Below, piece by piece: positions 30,521 through 42,936 of a stretch of 64,000 bases of DNA. The DNA is from Euglena gracilis (Eukaryota; Euglenida; Euglenophyceae; Euglenales), in the NCBI GenBank assembly GCA_039621445.1, contig CP154954.1, positions 23,386,954 to 23,450,953 on the forward strand, read 5' to 3'. Position numbers and translations under genes: made by a program. The notes under the pieces were generated by a model that was not told where the DNA came from, searched no databases, and saw nothing but the letters and a program-made list of their open reading frames with translations. The first letter of the stretch is position 1; each line of letters opens with the position of its first letter.

Positions 30521-31780
30521 GTGATACGGTGCTCTGGATGCACCCTCCCCCAAAACTTATCCCGGATGTGGTGGAGAAAATCCTCCGCAATGAAGCGCGA
30601 GGAGCTCTCCTCATACCCGTCAATCCGAATGCGGATTGGTTTCACCAACTATCCGATGTGTGTTTTCAGTGGTGCGATTTACCCGCTGATGTACCACTTT
30701 TTGAGGATTTTTGTGGTATATTATTACCACCTGTAAAAGAAATCATTTTTCGCGTTTGTTTCTTCGACGCATTCGGAATATCCGATGTGCGTGTGCCAAG
30801 ATGCCTTGGTACCAATGGGGATGCCACACCCTCAACGCAGATTTCTGCGGTCATTGAGAGTGCGGACCAACACCCCAAGTCTGCTGACTATTGTTCGCGA
30901 ATTACTCGCGAATTTCATGGTGTACTGGATAACCCAGTATACGCCTGTGACATCGACCCCGCGATTCGCGGTCCGTTCGGTGTTTGCAAAATCGAGCTCA
31001 AGGATGGCGCTAAACCCATGCACCGGAAATTCCTCCGTTGTTCGGGTGAACGCGAACAGGCTCTCAACGAGATGATTGAGAAGCTCATCCAGCGGAACTG
31101 AATTATCCCTTCCAAGAGCGAATGGACATCACAAGCTTTTGTGGTGCCCAAACCCGCTGACCAGTCTGGTCAGAAGAAGTGGAGACTAGTGCTGGATTAC
31201 CGGTACCTGAACTCCCAAACGAAGGATGACCCCTTCCCGTTACCGCTGATCGAGGATTTGATCACCAAACAATTGGATAACCGGTTGTGGTCAATATTTG
31301 ATCTGGAAGACGGTTTCCATCAGATGCATTTGCATCCTGATTCGCAACCATACACGGCATTCGTGACATCCAAGGGTGTGTACCAATGGACGGTACTCCC
31401 CATGGGTGTTAAGAATGGCCCAGCCATGTTTCAACGCATGATCCAGTGGGTTTTGCGCGATTTACCGTTTGCTCTGGTGTACATCGATGATGTACTGGTG
31501 GGAACCCAACTGCCATCCGCGAAATCGGGCGAGGATATCCTCGACCCGCATTATCGCGATGTGCGCGCGGTTTTATCCGCGTTCCAAAAGCACGTGCTTT
31601 TTGTGAAGGGTTCCAAAATGCACCTGTTTTGCAAAATTATTAAGTTTTGCGGGCATATCCTGAACAACGGGCAGCGTAAAGCCGCACCCAGTAAGATGGG
31701 GGCCATTAAGAAATGGACTCCTGAGGTCATTAAGACCTTAACGCATTTAAAGGGATCCTTTTGGGTTAGCCCAATATTAC
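30484..31780 (+). pseudogene. Reverse transcriptase of the second chromovirus
   Basis: The frame opens with a segment, WMHPPPKLIPDVVEKIL...ALLIPVNPNADWFHQL, that with the preceding ARLSRYWSRH resembles a C-terminal RNase H-like tail known from DIRS-type elements, here placed ahead of the RT. The RT proper follows: FHGVLDNPVYACDID near 30,917, a TGA at 31,099-31,101, then IIPSKSEW, RLVLDYRYLNSQ, FDLEDGFHQMHL and YIDDVLVG (IDD near 31,483). All catalytic Asp residues are present. The TGA and a frame change near 31,770 inactivate it. Confidence 0.82.
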
Positions 31781-32690
31781 GCGATTTACATGAAAGATTT
31801 CGCGAAAATCGCGGTACCCCTAACCCGACAACTCAAAAATCGGACACCCGATAACGCAAAAGTCATTTGGGATGACCAAATGCGCGAGGCCTTGAATAAA
31901 ATCAAGGACTTGCTGCTCGAGAACGTGGTTCTCGATATCGCGGATCCATATAAACCGTATGTCCTGGAGGTCGACAGCAGCGATTACGCTGTTGGCGGAG
32001 TTCTTAGCCAGCATAATGCGGCGAATGAACTCCGACCTGTGGCTTTCTTCAGCAGGAAGCTACAGGACGAAAACGGGAAAGGACAGGTTAAATGGAGCAT
32101 TCGCGAAAAGGAGACATGTGCCATTGTGCTTTTTCTCCAGAAATTCCGCAGCTGGATAGCCAGCAGCTTGGTCCAGATACTCGTATTGACGGATCATGAG
32201 AGCCTTCAACACTGGTATACCGAGGACCTAAACAAGGCCATGTCATCAGTGGGCAGAAGATGCCGATGGCATGAGTTCTTGAGCCAGTTTAACCTGGTGG
32301 TTATCTATACCCCAGGTCACACGCAAGAAGTAGCGGATCCTCTCAGCCGAGCCCCCTGGTATTATCCTGGGAACGCGGATGAGGGTGATGCGACTTTTCA
32401 TGGCAGCCATGAGGCTGACCAGTTCGCACGTCGATCCGACGCTGCGGACAACATGCTCGATTCACTACCCGTTTCCCGGGGGTATCGCAGCATCGCCATT
32501 TCACCATTGCGTGGAAGGCGCCGGCGTGGACGCACTGCCGGACCCCGTCGCAGTACGCGTACGGAAACTCCTACCCCCCTATTTTTCCGCGAATGGGATT
32601 ATTCGCGTGACCCTATATATAGTACCATTGTGAACAGACTTCGTAATGGTGAATCCATGAGAATTCCTCTCTATCACCATTGCGGCTTAT
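31770..32690 (+). pseudogene. RNase H of the second chromovirus
   Basis: Frame +2. The connection GLAQYYAIYMKDFAKIAVPL joins the RT thumb. RNase H follows: LEVDSSDYAVGGVLS, EKETCAIVLFLQKF, VLTDHESLQHW and a GHTQEVADPLSRAP ending typical of Ty3/gypsy. An Arg-rich spacer (GRRRRGRTAGPRRSTRT) precedes the integrase. The frame changes again near 32,690. Confidence 0.82.
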
Positions 32691-33447
32691 TTTCCTTAAT
32701 GATTCTGGTTATAAATATTGTATACCCCAAGACCTGGTTGATGATGTGATTTTGAGCTATCACAACCATGGTCACCCTGGGGCCCCCAAACTTCTTTCAC
32801 TGGTGGGTCGCAGATATTGCACAACCCTGAGTGAAAAAGAATTATTTTCGCGCTGTTTGCGAATTTCGCAAAGGTGCCAAATTTGTCAGGCTGTAAAACC
32901 GCGCAGAGGTACCCCCCCTGGTACGATGGACTTTTTCACCGTACCACCAGACATCTTTACGTCCCTCTGCATGGATTTTCTCGAACTTGAACCTTGCAAA
33001 GGATCAGATGACAAAATTTACGATTACGTTTTTGTTGTCGTCTGTCGGCTGAGTGAGTACATAGTAGCCATTCCATGCCGGAAAGCAGGGTTGACAGCCC
33101 AAATTTTGGCATCCATATTCCTGGAGAAATGTATCTGCTTAATGGGTTTACCGAACGAAATCGTGAGTGATCAAGATCACTTGATCTCTTCGCGGTTCTT
33201 CACAACTTTGTGCGGTTTACTCGGCATTGAGCAGCATTTTTCCATTATATACCGCCCGAAAGGCAATGGTAGAGCCGAGGCAGCCGTGAAATCCGTTGTC
33301 AATATGTTTCGCCTTTCACTGCTGACTCGGGTAAGAATTGGTTATCCGTTCTTCATTGGTGTTTATTTTACATCAATACCTTGCCATGGTTGGTATTACC
33401 ACACTCACCGTACAAAATTGTTTTCGGACGAGACCCTCCGGCCATAG
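32680..33447 (+). pseudogene. Integrase, zinc and catalytic domains
   Basis: An HHCC-type region (YHNHGHPG...RCQICQAVK) is followed by the catalytic core: CMDFLEL (first Asp), VSDQDHLISS (second Asp) and [11 protein letters not shown] (Glu). Spacing is that of the D,D35E retroviral-type integrase. The frame closes at 33,447, and coding continues in frame from 33,381. Confidence 0.82.
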
Positions 33448-34046
33448 GGGATATCCCCTCGGAGAGATCCGCCCGAAGTAGCGTCAGCTGTGAAGCGTGG
33501 TTTGCAGAAGTGGAATCACTCCGCTCTGCAGTCCAATCACGTATCACAGAAAATCATTCCAACAAACGGAAATCGTTTTTACAAAACATCAACACACCTG
33601 TGTATAGTCCAGGTGACCGCGTGTGGGTACGGAATAACCGCACCCGCATGCAATCTTCCAAGCTAGATCCTCTTTGGCTCGGCCCATGCGAAATCTTGGA
33701 GAGGTTAGGTAGTAGCGGGCGATATAAAGTTGCCGTGCCCAACGGGATTGAGGACGTCCATATGGACGACTTCAAACCGTACCTAAGCCCCCCAGACGGA
33801 AAAGCTATCCCCTGCCTGTATTTCCAGCCCCGTTCCAGATTACCTGAAACGGACGACTTTGTGGTCGATAAGATAATAGACCACAAGGTCGACAGGGGTG
33901 TGCACTACTGGAAAGTTCGCTGGAAAGGGTATGGGCCAGAGGAGGACACTTGGGAACCAGCATCCAGTTTTGTTGGATATATCCAGCAGGATTGGAAGCT
34001 GTGGAACAAGCGCAACAACATAGACATAAACATAAACACTTTCTGA
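33381..34046 (+). CDS. Integrase C-terminus with chromodomain
   Basis: In-frame continuation in the third frame: [11 protein letters not shown], a basic helix region, the GPY/F-like [15 protein letters not shown], and a chromodomain ([20 protein letters not shown] and [16 protein letters not shown]) near 33,855-33,970. The chromodomain would direct integration to marked histones. The frame ends TAA at 34,044. Confidence 0.85.
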   Translation: MPWLVLPHSPYKIVFGRDPPAIGDIPSERSARSSVSCEAWFAEVESLRSAVQSRITENHSNKRKSFLQNINTPVYSPGDRVWVRNNRTRMQSSKLDPLWLGPCEILERLGSSGRYKVAVPNGIEDVHMDDFKPYLSPPDGKAIPCLYFQPRSRLPETDDFVVDKIIDHKVDRGVHYWKVRWKGYGPEEDTWEPASSFVGYIQQDWKLWNKRNNIDININTF

Positions 34047-34243
34047 AACTATTTCGTTTTGGAGAATGTATGTGTTTTTTGTGAATGTTTCGCGTTTATG
34101 ACCCCCCCCTGCACTTCCTTATTTCTGTATCTTTCTCGCAGAGTTTTTGATTAAGATAGAAGCCTTGCTTTTTCAGTGCACCAGCACTCAAAGCGACTGA
34201 CAACAAGGTTACCCTTAGTTGTCGTCGTCGTTCGGGTAGCATC
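34047..34243 (+). other. Spacer between pol and gene X
   Basis: 197 bp with two acceptor-like sites (TCTTTCTCGCAG near 34,141 and TTTTTCAG near 34,175) shortly before the X start codon. Splicing to X, as retroviruses do for env, is a reasonable guess. No LTR is present here. Confidence 0.4.
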
Positions 34244-37200
34244 ATGCTGCCGGGGCGCGGACCTGGACCAGGTCCACCATGGCCACAGCCTTCTGGCGCG
34301 CCATACCCCCAGTACCCTCAGTATGCTGAGGCCCCGATTCCAGGTGCCCCACATGCTGAGAGGGTTTCAGCCCCGGTATTCGCCACGGCTACTAGCAGCC
34401 GGTCCGCATATGCGGTGCCAGATGCACCTGCCGTCCAGCAGCCGGCACCTCAGCCACCAGCGCAGCGCAGATCGCGCCTGCCCCCGTATGCAGGAGAGAT
34501 GATCTTCCGCACTACGGAGACGTTGGAGCGGGCGATGCGTATGTGCGCACACCCCCCAACGGAGCCCTTTATGCAAGCCCTTTGGGATGCATACTGTGCT
34601 CAGTTGTTGGTGGTAGCCAACACCCGGTGGCTCAGTGGTGTCCCTGTGGTCAAGCCCTGATGACGGGGAGACGGTATTTCTCGTCGGCATCCGATTCCGG
34701 ATTCGAGCCTGGCGAGACAATGATGGACCTGGGCGTGTATGTGCCGCCCATGCTGCAAACGCAGACGCCGGTGGGATCCCACACCGTGCATATGTGTGAG
34801 CACACGCCCCCACCGGTAGGTGAACCTGTGCATGTCCCACCTGGGATGACGAGAATTTTTGCTCGCCCGCCCTCGCCGCAGCGAATGCCGCCGCGCGAGC
34901 CGCCAGCGGAGCAATTTGTCTCGCAGTACGCGACGCACGCACGCGGATTACCCGCGCGGCGCACGCGTGCTCCCAGCTGGACAGTCGGACGTGCCCCCTG
35001 AGGCATACGTCCAACACATGTTCATGCACTGGATGCCACAGGCATTACCGGTTGCCCCTGTCCCTGGCGTTGAGCCACGGCGACAGGTGGAGCCCATAGT
35101 GGTGGAGGATGAACCTCCCCACCGTGTGCCAGCCCGACCGCCCAGTGCAGCCCCTGTCCAGACTGGGGATATTCCCCGTCGGCAGGAAACTCCCTACTAT
35201 TACATGGCACCTCCGGGAACCGAGCAGGATGAGCTTGCTCGGCACTTCCTGCAGGAGCCAGCACTCGCGTCTGAAGAGCACCGGTCGAGGTATTACGCCT
35301 CTCTGGCTGCCCTTCAGGGCCGTGGATACACCCCCTACCATCCGTACCAGCCGCAGCTGCGGGTGGCAACCCCGGTATTACCCGGTGAGCCCCCGGCAGG
35401 TGTGGCAGTATTACCTGCCACCCTGAAGCGCGACAGGACTACGGAGAACCTTACCCCACAGCCCAGGCGACCCAGCCCACGGGACGCGGAAGGCGGTGTG
35501 GCAATGCAGGTGGAAGCCAGCCAGGATACCCCGACTGGACGACCACCGGCAGAGGCACAGGTGGCGATGAGCCGTCCTGTTGCCGCTATGCCACCGCCGA
35601 TCCCTCCGGTATGGAAGGAGCCGCGACCCCCTGCGTCGAAGCCAAGCCCACGCCAGACTCCTAGCCAGCGCCCAGCCACGCCATCACCACGACGTGCAGC
35701 GGAGCGGCCAGGTCCCTCCCAGGAGATGGAATTGGAAGGAACCGAACCGACTCCGGCGGCACCGAGCGCCCGACCCTCTGGTATTCGCCAGACGGGAAAG
35801 GACACAGGCAAGGCCGAGGGCAAAGGCAAGGGAGAAGGCAAAGGCGTGGCCGTCAAAGGGAAGGGTGAGGGTAAAGGTAAGGGAACAGCACGTGAGGAGG
35901 AAGAGGAACCAGCTGAAGTCCTCTCGGACTTTGAGCATATGCTCAGGTTCAAGGAGGAGCTGGAGGACGAAGGCTGGCGAATGCAGCATGATTACCATGT
36001 TGCAGGAAACCGCCCCGTCACCCCTCCACAAGCAGTCATCGATGTGGTATTACGCCACACCGAGAACAGAGTCAGACTGTTCCATTACGGAATAGATCTG
36101 TACGCCATCGAAGGTGAAGGTGGCAGACCCTTGCTGGATGCCCAGCCTGGTTTCTGGGAGCTCTGGTTTTGGCTGGGATACCCCTGCCAGAACTGGGGTC
36201 TCTTCAGCGACTCCACTGGTCGCAGTTACCTGCACCAGTTGGGATTTCGGGACCAGCGTGTGTTGGCCCGAAGGCTGAAGGCAATCTTCGACTGTATTCA
36301 TACAGTCGGACCCCTCGGTGTGCAGTGGGAAATCTACCCACTACACCCTGACATCGAACGCCTGATCGAGGTGTTGTGGTGCAACAACCTCCAGGTGTGG
36401 CTGGTGAGCCATTACGGCTCCACCTTCCGCGTTAAGCGTGTTTCCCTGGCTTACCCGCAGAGGTATGACCTCTGCTGTAAGTACTGCCGGCAGGAATTTC
36501 CTGTCGAGTTCTGGGGATTCGGCGTGCGCGGAAGTCCTCCACCGCCTCGTGATAACCCGGGCGTGGAGATGGGACGCCGCATGCTTATGCATGTGTGCCG
36601 CGACGCCCCGGATGTCCAGGGCAAAAGTCGCCGCGTCCACAAGCAGCGTATTTTTATGCTGCAGCAGTTCTGGTGGCGAGCCTGGACCACCTATGTCATG
36701 GAGGTGTATATACATCTCCGTGACCCCCAGGACGATAGGCCTGGTATGGAAAGCCTGCCACCGGATTACGGTGACGCCATCGAGGGTCCTCGTCGTCGGA
36801 TTCTCGGCCACCTGCGCCCCAACTGGCACCTGGCTGATATCAGCCTGCAGGAACATTTGCGGCGACAGTTTGGCGGTACCCTCGACCGGGAGGTATTCCT
36901 TCCGCTGATGTGTCACCCGGAGGCCATCCTCGAACAGCGTATGCCGATTCTGGCATGCGTTCAGGAGTTCGAGGAGGGCTTTTTCGAGGTCTGGGAAGAC
37001 ACGCGTTACCGCGGCTTCCTGGGCCCGAACAGGCCTGCCAACGCCTGGGTGCAGCCATCATGGCCGCCACCCTGGCCCAACAGCGCCAGCAGCAGTACGC
37101 TGGCCTTTTACAGGCTGGCGGATGCCCAGGGATGCCGATGGCACCCCGACGATCCTCGTTCGCCCGAGGATCTGCGCGCCTTCATCGCCCCAGAGGATGA

Positions 37201-39009
37201 ACCTCTGGCGCGCAGGAGACGGGAGGCGTCAGTCGCTTCCAGCACCGCGATTCCGCGGCGGGAGGAACGCGACCGCAGCCCCTCCGTCACCATCCTGGAG
37301 GCAGCGCCGCCGTCTCCGACAGGAACGGCTGTATCCTTCGTCTCTGCCCCGCGAGAGGCAAGGGAACGATCGGTTTCCCCGGCCTCCGCGGCGGCTCCCG
37401 TCTGTCCACCGGTAGGTGGAGACCAGGAACTCCCTGAGGAGGAAGGTGAGAACGTGGAGGATATCCTCTACGACGCTCTGCCTGCTCCGGCACAGCCTAG
37501 GCCAGACGGAGCACCCGCAGGGGATATACCTGTGGCTGCTACGCCTGTTCCAACGGCTGAGCCTCCAGCCGAGGTGACTGGTATGGTCGTCGAGGATATC
37601 CTCGAAGAACCTGCCAGTCCCACAGCACGCACCTCGTTAGGAGGCCGTGTGCTCGGCGCCGTAGTCACCGGCATTACTGCCGTGGCTGCTGCACTAACGC
37701 CGCGGGGTGGAGGCGTAGCACAAAGCTCCGCCGCCGAGGTCGTGGAGACACCAGATGTCGGTGTCCCCACACCCCCATCTCCGGCAGCAGTGCAACCACC
37801 TTCAGGGGATGAACCCCAGCCGACAGAGCCATCTGTCGCACCGGCTACCGCGGAGGAGCAACCTCCTGTAGCACCTGCGCCAGCGGTTGTGGAGGATCAA
37901 CCTCCTAGACCGGATGTCGAAATGGAAGTGGAGGAGATACCCCCACGACCACCGACACCGCGCAGGGTCCCTGCCGTCCCGAGGACAATGTCAGAGTTTC
38001 TGGGAGTGCCAGCACCTGTGGAAGCACCGATTCCGGTGACGACCACAGTGCTACGCCTCGTCGGACAGGATGAACCTGCCCGGCGACGGCCGGCTGAACA
38101 ACCTCGGGAACGAGTGCCGACCCCTCGGAGCGTCATGCGTGACCCAGCGGTCAGTATGCCCGCTTCGCCCAGACGGCAAGCGTCTACTCCGGCACCATCG
38201 GCTCCTGATACCAGGAGTAAGCCGTAGGCATCGCCTCCTGATTCCGGGAGGGCGAAGCCGAAAGGAGGCAAACCGGGTGCTGCACCCTGTAAGCCCCCTG
38301 CCAAAGGCGGTGATGGTAAACCACCACCGAAAGGTGGCGCTGGATGTCAGACTGGCGGACAGCCGAAAGGCCCTACGACAATGCACGACTATTCGGCCGT
38401 TGCATCGTCCGGGTACGGCCAGAGCAAACCGAAAGGTAAGGCTCGTGGCCGACAGGCCCAATCTTCCGCCGGATCGACGGACGAGGAGCAGGATGAACCT
38501 GCTTCACCTCCTGTGTCTGCGGATGCCCATCTATGGACTCAGGATATCCTGACCAGACTAGGCACCGTGGAAGAGAGGACGAAGAAACTGGCTGCTATTA
38601 GGCACTAAAAAGGGTCACTGAATCGATGGATTCAGCCCCTCTTCGTCCGGAGAGAACCTTTCCACTATGTCCCGGAACATACCTGGACATTCTGGAATAG
38701 GCGCTCACCCAGAGTACTGGCACAGTACTTTGGCGAGGACTGCGTGTTGGATTTCCAGCACGGCACGTCCTTTGCCTGGACGTGCACCGTGTGCCACCAT
38801 GTGCGGCACAGCCAACCGCTTGTGCATGTGTGTAAGCGGCAGGTGCAACCCTCGTGGTTCCATCACAGGGCATATGTGCCGAACTGTGTAGCGCTCGTAT
38901 GTGGCGAGTGCCTGAACGCCTGGAAGCACAGCTTGAACTACTCATACAGTGAGAATGCTCACGACAGGGATATCCCTGCCTTGTGCATCAACTGTATAGG
39001 GGCCAAGAG
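34244..39009 (+). pseudogene. Gene X copy 1: large unknown protein in env-like position
   Basis: The start MLPGRGPGPGPPWPQP at 34,244 runs to 34,660, then one frame over to 35,001, then 34,859-38,227 in the first frame, with in-frame TAG (38,225) and TAA (38,606) before the end near 39,009. The full protein would exceed 1,500 residues. Visible parts: a Pro-rich N-terminus; KRDRTTENLTPQPRR; a Lys/Gly-rich tract (35,800-35,880); a conserved domain with GFWELWFWLGYPCQNWG (36,149-36,199), then LCCKYCRQEF; an acidic Pro-rich region with ARTSLGGRVLG; HDYSAVASSGYG; NRWIQPLF; and a Cys/His module (CTVCHH, VHVC, CGEC, CINC; 38,775-38,995). At the TAG another copy has CAG. The gene is cut by block N1 just after CINC. 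I recognise no family. Confidence 0.75.
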
Positions 39010-40028
39010 TGTACGTCCAAGGACTTCCCTTTGACCCCTTTTGTCCCGGAAAAGCCTGTTTTGCTTTCTCCTGGTGCGCACCTACTTAGGTGAATAAAAA
39101 TCCTTGGAGTAACAAAGCCCTTTTCCCCAATTCCCCTATGCTAAGGCAGAGCACAAGGCAAGTCGCTGTGTAAGGATTTTCCTTCACAGTCGTGTTCAGT
39201 CCTTTCAGAGGTTTATCCTCTTACTTCAAAACAGTCAAAATGTGAAGAATAGAATAAGGAATACCACCTGTGGGGGAAGGAGAGAAAAGTGCTGACGTGT
39301 CCAGGGGCAGATCCCGGAAGGGTCTGCCACGATCCTACCAGCTGTGGTTTTCCACAGTGGTGCGACCGTCACAGAACCCACTCTGCAGATATCCTACAGA
39401 GCTGGGACGTGCCTGGTACACATCCCCCTCCCAGGGCTACGCCCGATTTCCTTCATGGACCAGGGATTCCCAGGTCCAGTCAGGATATCTGACGCTTCCC
39501 CGTTGAGGTTCACTACTACTCCATTCGGTGTCTCTCCTTTCCGCACAGTGGCATCCACCCAAATCCCAAAAACGCGCAAAAGGTTAGCCGCGTTTCGCGG
39601 TTACCTATTAGCCGTTTAGGCTAAGGTGGGGTGTGAAAAAGCCCACTGTAGGATACGGGGCTGGGCAGGTTTCATGACAAAGTGTCCCATCCACCCACTT
39701 TGGGTGTGCCAAAGGCAGGCGGGGTTGGTCAAGCGTATTCGCTGAAAACCCGAGGGGAGAGGTGTGGAAGGGGGGGGGCAGGCTCCTATCCTGGTAATAC
39801 CCGGATAGGGCTCCTAGGCGGTCATATCCGCACTAGGAAACAAAAGCCTACTTACAAAACCGACTGCCGGCGACAGCTTTGCGGGGGTGGGGGGAAAGTA
39901 GGGAGGAGAGGGGGGCTGGCTTACGCCAGAACAGAATTTTTGCTGTCTGGCAGCCTTAAGGGGCCTTAGGGACGAAAAGTGACAACTTGGCCTATTATTA
40001 TGGCGTGCGCGCTGTGTGCTGTGTGTCA
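39010..40028 (-). repeat. LTR-like block N1
   Basis: About 1,020 bp similar to N2 (42,937-43,848). Shared pieces in order: TGTACGTCC/TGTCCGTCTG end, CCTACTTAGG, GAATACCACCTGTGG, CTGGTACACATCCCCCTCCC, CCATCCACCC...TTGGGTGTGCC, CTGCCGGCGACAG and GGCAGCCTTAAGG. On the - strand it begins TGACACAC and ends GACGTACA, i.e. TG...CA. It carries strong hairpins, including 39,785-39,809 (10-bp stem, one mismatch, loop TAATA) and 39,813-39,837. It cuts X copy 1 on its left. Confidence 0.65.
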
Positions 40029-40322
40029 CTTAGCGGCTTGCCAGGTTTCCCGGCTGCCAAGGTCTTCACAGCAGCAGCTCCTTCACGACGCAATAAGAGG
40101 CGATTACCTCTTGCAGACAGCTTCCGTCCGCATGGCCATTGGTATAGGGGTGGCGGGGGGGGTCATGGATGCTTCCATCCAGAGCGCAGAGTGTGTGTCA
40201 CAGACCCAGGGTCATCCCAGGGCTGTTTAGCGATTTCCGCTACCAGTGTGTATATAGTATATGGGTGTCCAGGCTCCATGAAAGCACTGACCTTACATGG
40301 GCCTGGTAATGCCGTTTCGGCG
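40029..40322 (-). other. Spacer after X copy 2
   Basis: About 290 bp between the X stop and N1 on the - strand. It has a hairpin, GTAATGCC/GGCGTTAC (40,305-40,326), and a TATATAC motif, but no ORF. Confidence 0.5.
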
Positions 40323-42936
40323 TTACATCCGTTCCAGCCGCCAATAATCATGGCGGGAGTCCAAGGGATCTTCCACAAGGACCATCTGGAATTGTGGTGT
40401 TGGTGGCCTATCTACGAGCCAGGTTTCTGGCGATTCGTATTCGAAGTCAGGTACCACCCAGTCCCGAACCCATCCTTCGGGGACTGTCTGCTTGGTTGCG
40501 CTCGCTCTTTCCGCGAGGAACCACTGCAGCTTCTCCCAGAATTTCCTGGGCAGAGTGGCTGGCCAGATGAAGTAGTTCATCCGTGGATGATTGGCTGACA
40601 CCTGCGGGGCATTCCCCGGGTGGAAGTCAATTGGCATGTCATACGCACATTCCGCGCCGACTGTATGGGGTCGTAATACGGCCCCAAGCCAGTCTTTCCA
40701 GGTCATCCCGTGGTTTTCGGGTGGCCATTGTGGCAGACACCAGCGACCGTTTCGGTCCTGGGTTTGGAACAGGCGAAAAAGTATCTTTTCCCTGTCCGCA
40801 GTCTCCCAGAGGTAAGGTAATCTTACCCCTGCTTCCTCAGCCGCGAGGCGTATCGCCCCACTGTCGACCTGCCAGCCACGGGCCATTCCCCTGTGGCGGT
40901 AGTTGTACAGCTTGAGGTTGGAGTACTTGAAAAAATCCTTGTACTTTTTGTGCAAGGTTGAGTATTCCTCCAGTGGCTTCTGGGCACTTGGCACGATTGT
41001 GCGAACTGCGCCTTCCGCAGTTTGCCAGAAGGTACCTCGAAGGCAATTGACGCAGAGTATCGGTACATTCGTACCGTCTCTCTCTGTGTAGCTAAATTTG
41101 TGTTTGTGGGTCCAACTGTCCACGCACTTGGCGCATACCAAGGCGGCACAGTTGGGGATGTATACATCCTTGTGGAACGATTTCCGATCCACAGGGTTGC
41201 ACACATGGACGAGGAGTAATCCCAAGTCAGGTGCACTGTTATACATCTTGTGGCATACAGTGCAAAGCCACACAAAACGGTTTTCCGTTGTTTTGTAGAT
41301 GAGGAATTCCTCACCGAAGTATTGGGCCAAAACACGGGGGGATCTGGAATTGTAATAATTCCAGGACACGTTCTGATCAAAGGACCATTTTCGGCCTTGA
41401 CAGAACAGTGGCTCAATCCACCGGTTGAGGCATTGCTGTGTCCTCAGTTTGTGGTCGATCATCATGTACCTGTTTTTCAGGTCATGAATCTCAGGATCAT
41501 CCTGATTGACCGCGTTCCAGTCGATGACAACTTCGTCTTCCGAAGGTGTCTCGGCTGCTGAGGCGCGGGATTTTCCCTGCCCCTTTGACGAAGGTTTCGG
41601 CTGTGAGGTTTTCCCATAGCCGGATGGTGTGACGTGCGTGAATCCTTGTCCCGAGGTTGATCCCCGAGAAGAGGATGCAGCACTCTGGCCGCCAGCACCA
41701 CTACCGCCTTTCGGTGGGGGCTGATCACCAGGTTTCGGTGTGGGCTTACAAGGTGCGGCGCCCGGCTTTGATTTTGCAGGGGCCTTCGGACTTCCGGTTT
41801 CCGGAGCATCCGAGGGCCGTCGATCGGCGTCGCGTTTGCTTGCCCAGGTGCGTGGTGACGCTTGGGACTGGGGTCTTCTCCCCGACACCGAGCGTCGTTG
41901 ACCTTCAGCAGGGGTTTCCCCAGCTGAGGGTCGTCCTACGCGTTCTCTCGCGCCTTCCGTGGGTTTCCCAGTGGCAGCCGTGGGGGATGGTGTGGGTGTA
42001 GGCTTGGCTGGCGCACTTCGCGCTGGTTCAGCCTGTGGTGGGGGTATGGTCGTCCGCTCGGCCTGTTTTTCAGGCGCCGGTGTCCGTGTGCCTGAATACT
42101 TTGGTACAGTGGCTGTGGATGTGCGCTGAGGTGCGGGTTCATCCCGTGCCTCGGCTGGCGCTACCGGTGCTGATACAGGTTCATCCCGTACTGGCACGGT
42201 TGTTGTTGTCTCCACTGCGATTGCTGTCTGTTCGCCTTCCGTCCGTGTCGCTTCCGACACCGGCAATGGCGCCGCCGCTGGGGGAGGGTCATCCTCCACC
42301 ATGGCTGTTGTGTCATGTGTGTCTTCCGCCGGCTGGGCAGTTTCCGCCGCACCTGTGGAAGAACTGGCCGCAGTGCCACGTGGAGTGACAACTGCGATCA
42401 GTGACCGCAAACCACCGAGTACGCGTCCGCCCAGCGAGGTGCGCCGTTCAGGTTCTTCACCTGAGGTGGGCTCCTCCGGTGGCTCCTCTGTCGACGGGGT
42501 TTCCCCTGAAACAGGGAGCTTGAGGCGTAATACCTCAGGCGTGTGGGGTACCGTCTCCGGCGGGTTTTCCCGTGGAGGGGTCGGTACACCTGTCGTACTC
42601 AGTGAGGTGGGTGACTGTGGGACAGGTGTCATTTCACCTGCCGGCGACCCTGGGCGCTGGGCAGTTTCTGCCACAGTGTCCAGCATCACGACAGATGGGC
42701 TACGGGTTTCCCGTGCCGGAGGTTCCGCTGGCTGAGGTTCATCCTCGGCCATGGGGACCGTGTCTTCCTCCTCCTCCGCTTCCGGAGGATAGTCCTCTGT
42801 GTGGAGTTGTGCTGCAGTACGCGGGTCTTTTCCGCTTCTGTAGCACCCTTGTGCGTCGGACAGGCGGTAAAAGCTTATACTTTCACTCCTGTCAGAGTTG
42901 TGGTATGGGGGCGGCCACGACGCTCTCACCCAGCAG
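40323..42936 (-). CDS. Gene X copy 2, C-terminal half
   Basis: An open frame of about 870 codons that starts in mid-protein. It abuts block N2, and its first residues (ASWPPPYHNSD, FYRLSDAQGC) align with the middle of X copy 1 (PSWPPPWPNSA, FYRLADAQGC). It continues with TSLGGRVLGGL, a Pro/Thr/Glu-rich region, Lys/Gly-Pro repeats, CLNRWIEPLF and the Cys/His module (WLCTVCHKM, VHVC, CAKC, CVNC; about 41,040-41,290). About 250 further residues are missing from copy 1 (PYLWETADREKILFRLF, MNYFIWPATLPRKFWE), ending DYWRLERM. It shows the true C-terminus of X. No stop interrupts it, so this half was under coding constraint until recently. Confidence 0.75.

Larger units (their letters stand above)
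24293..39009 (+). mobile_element. Second Ty3/gypsy chromovirus, followed by gene X
   Basis: A + strand element. Order: partial LTR-like block N0 (24,293-24,615), triplicated PBS, gag, protease, an RNase H-like remnant, RT, RNase H, integrase, chromodomain, then gene X from 34,244. The 3' LTR is not present on this strand: X is cut at about 39,009 by an LTR-like block (N1) of the same family in opposite orientation. The X-LTR linkage is seen twice more at 39-45 kb, so the intact element was probably LTR-gag-pol-X-LTR and well over 15 kb. Several frameshifts and a TGA make this copy inactive. Confidence 0.7.

Noticed and set aside
31099-38608. Reassigned stop codons (TAA/TAG as Gln, TGA as Trp)
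   Set aside because: Stops do fall at Gln or Trp positions, but the intact 2,201-codon pol uses none internally; nonsense mutation in dead copies is simpler.
40230-40265. Second PBS-like CACTGGTAGCGG on the - strand before N1
   Set aside because: Only a partial match and not next to a clear LTR end; noted but not supported.
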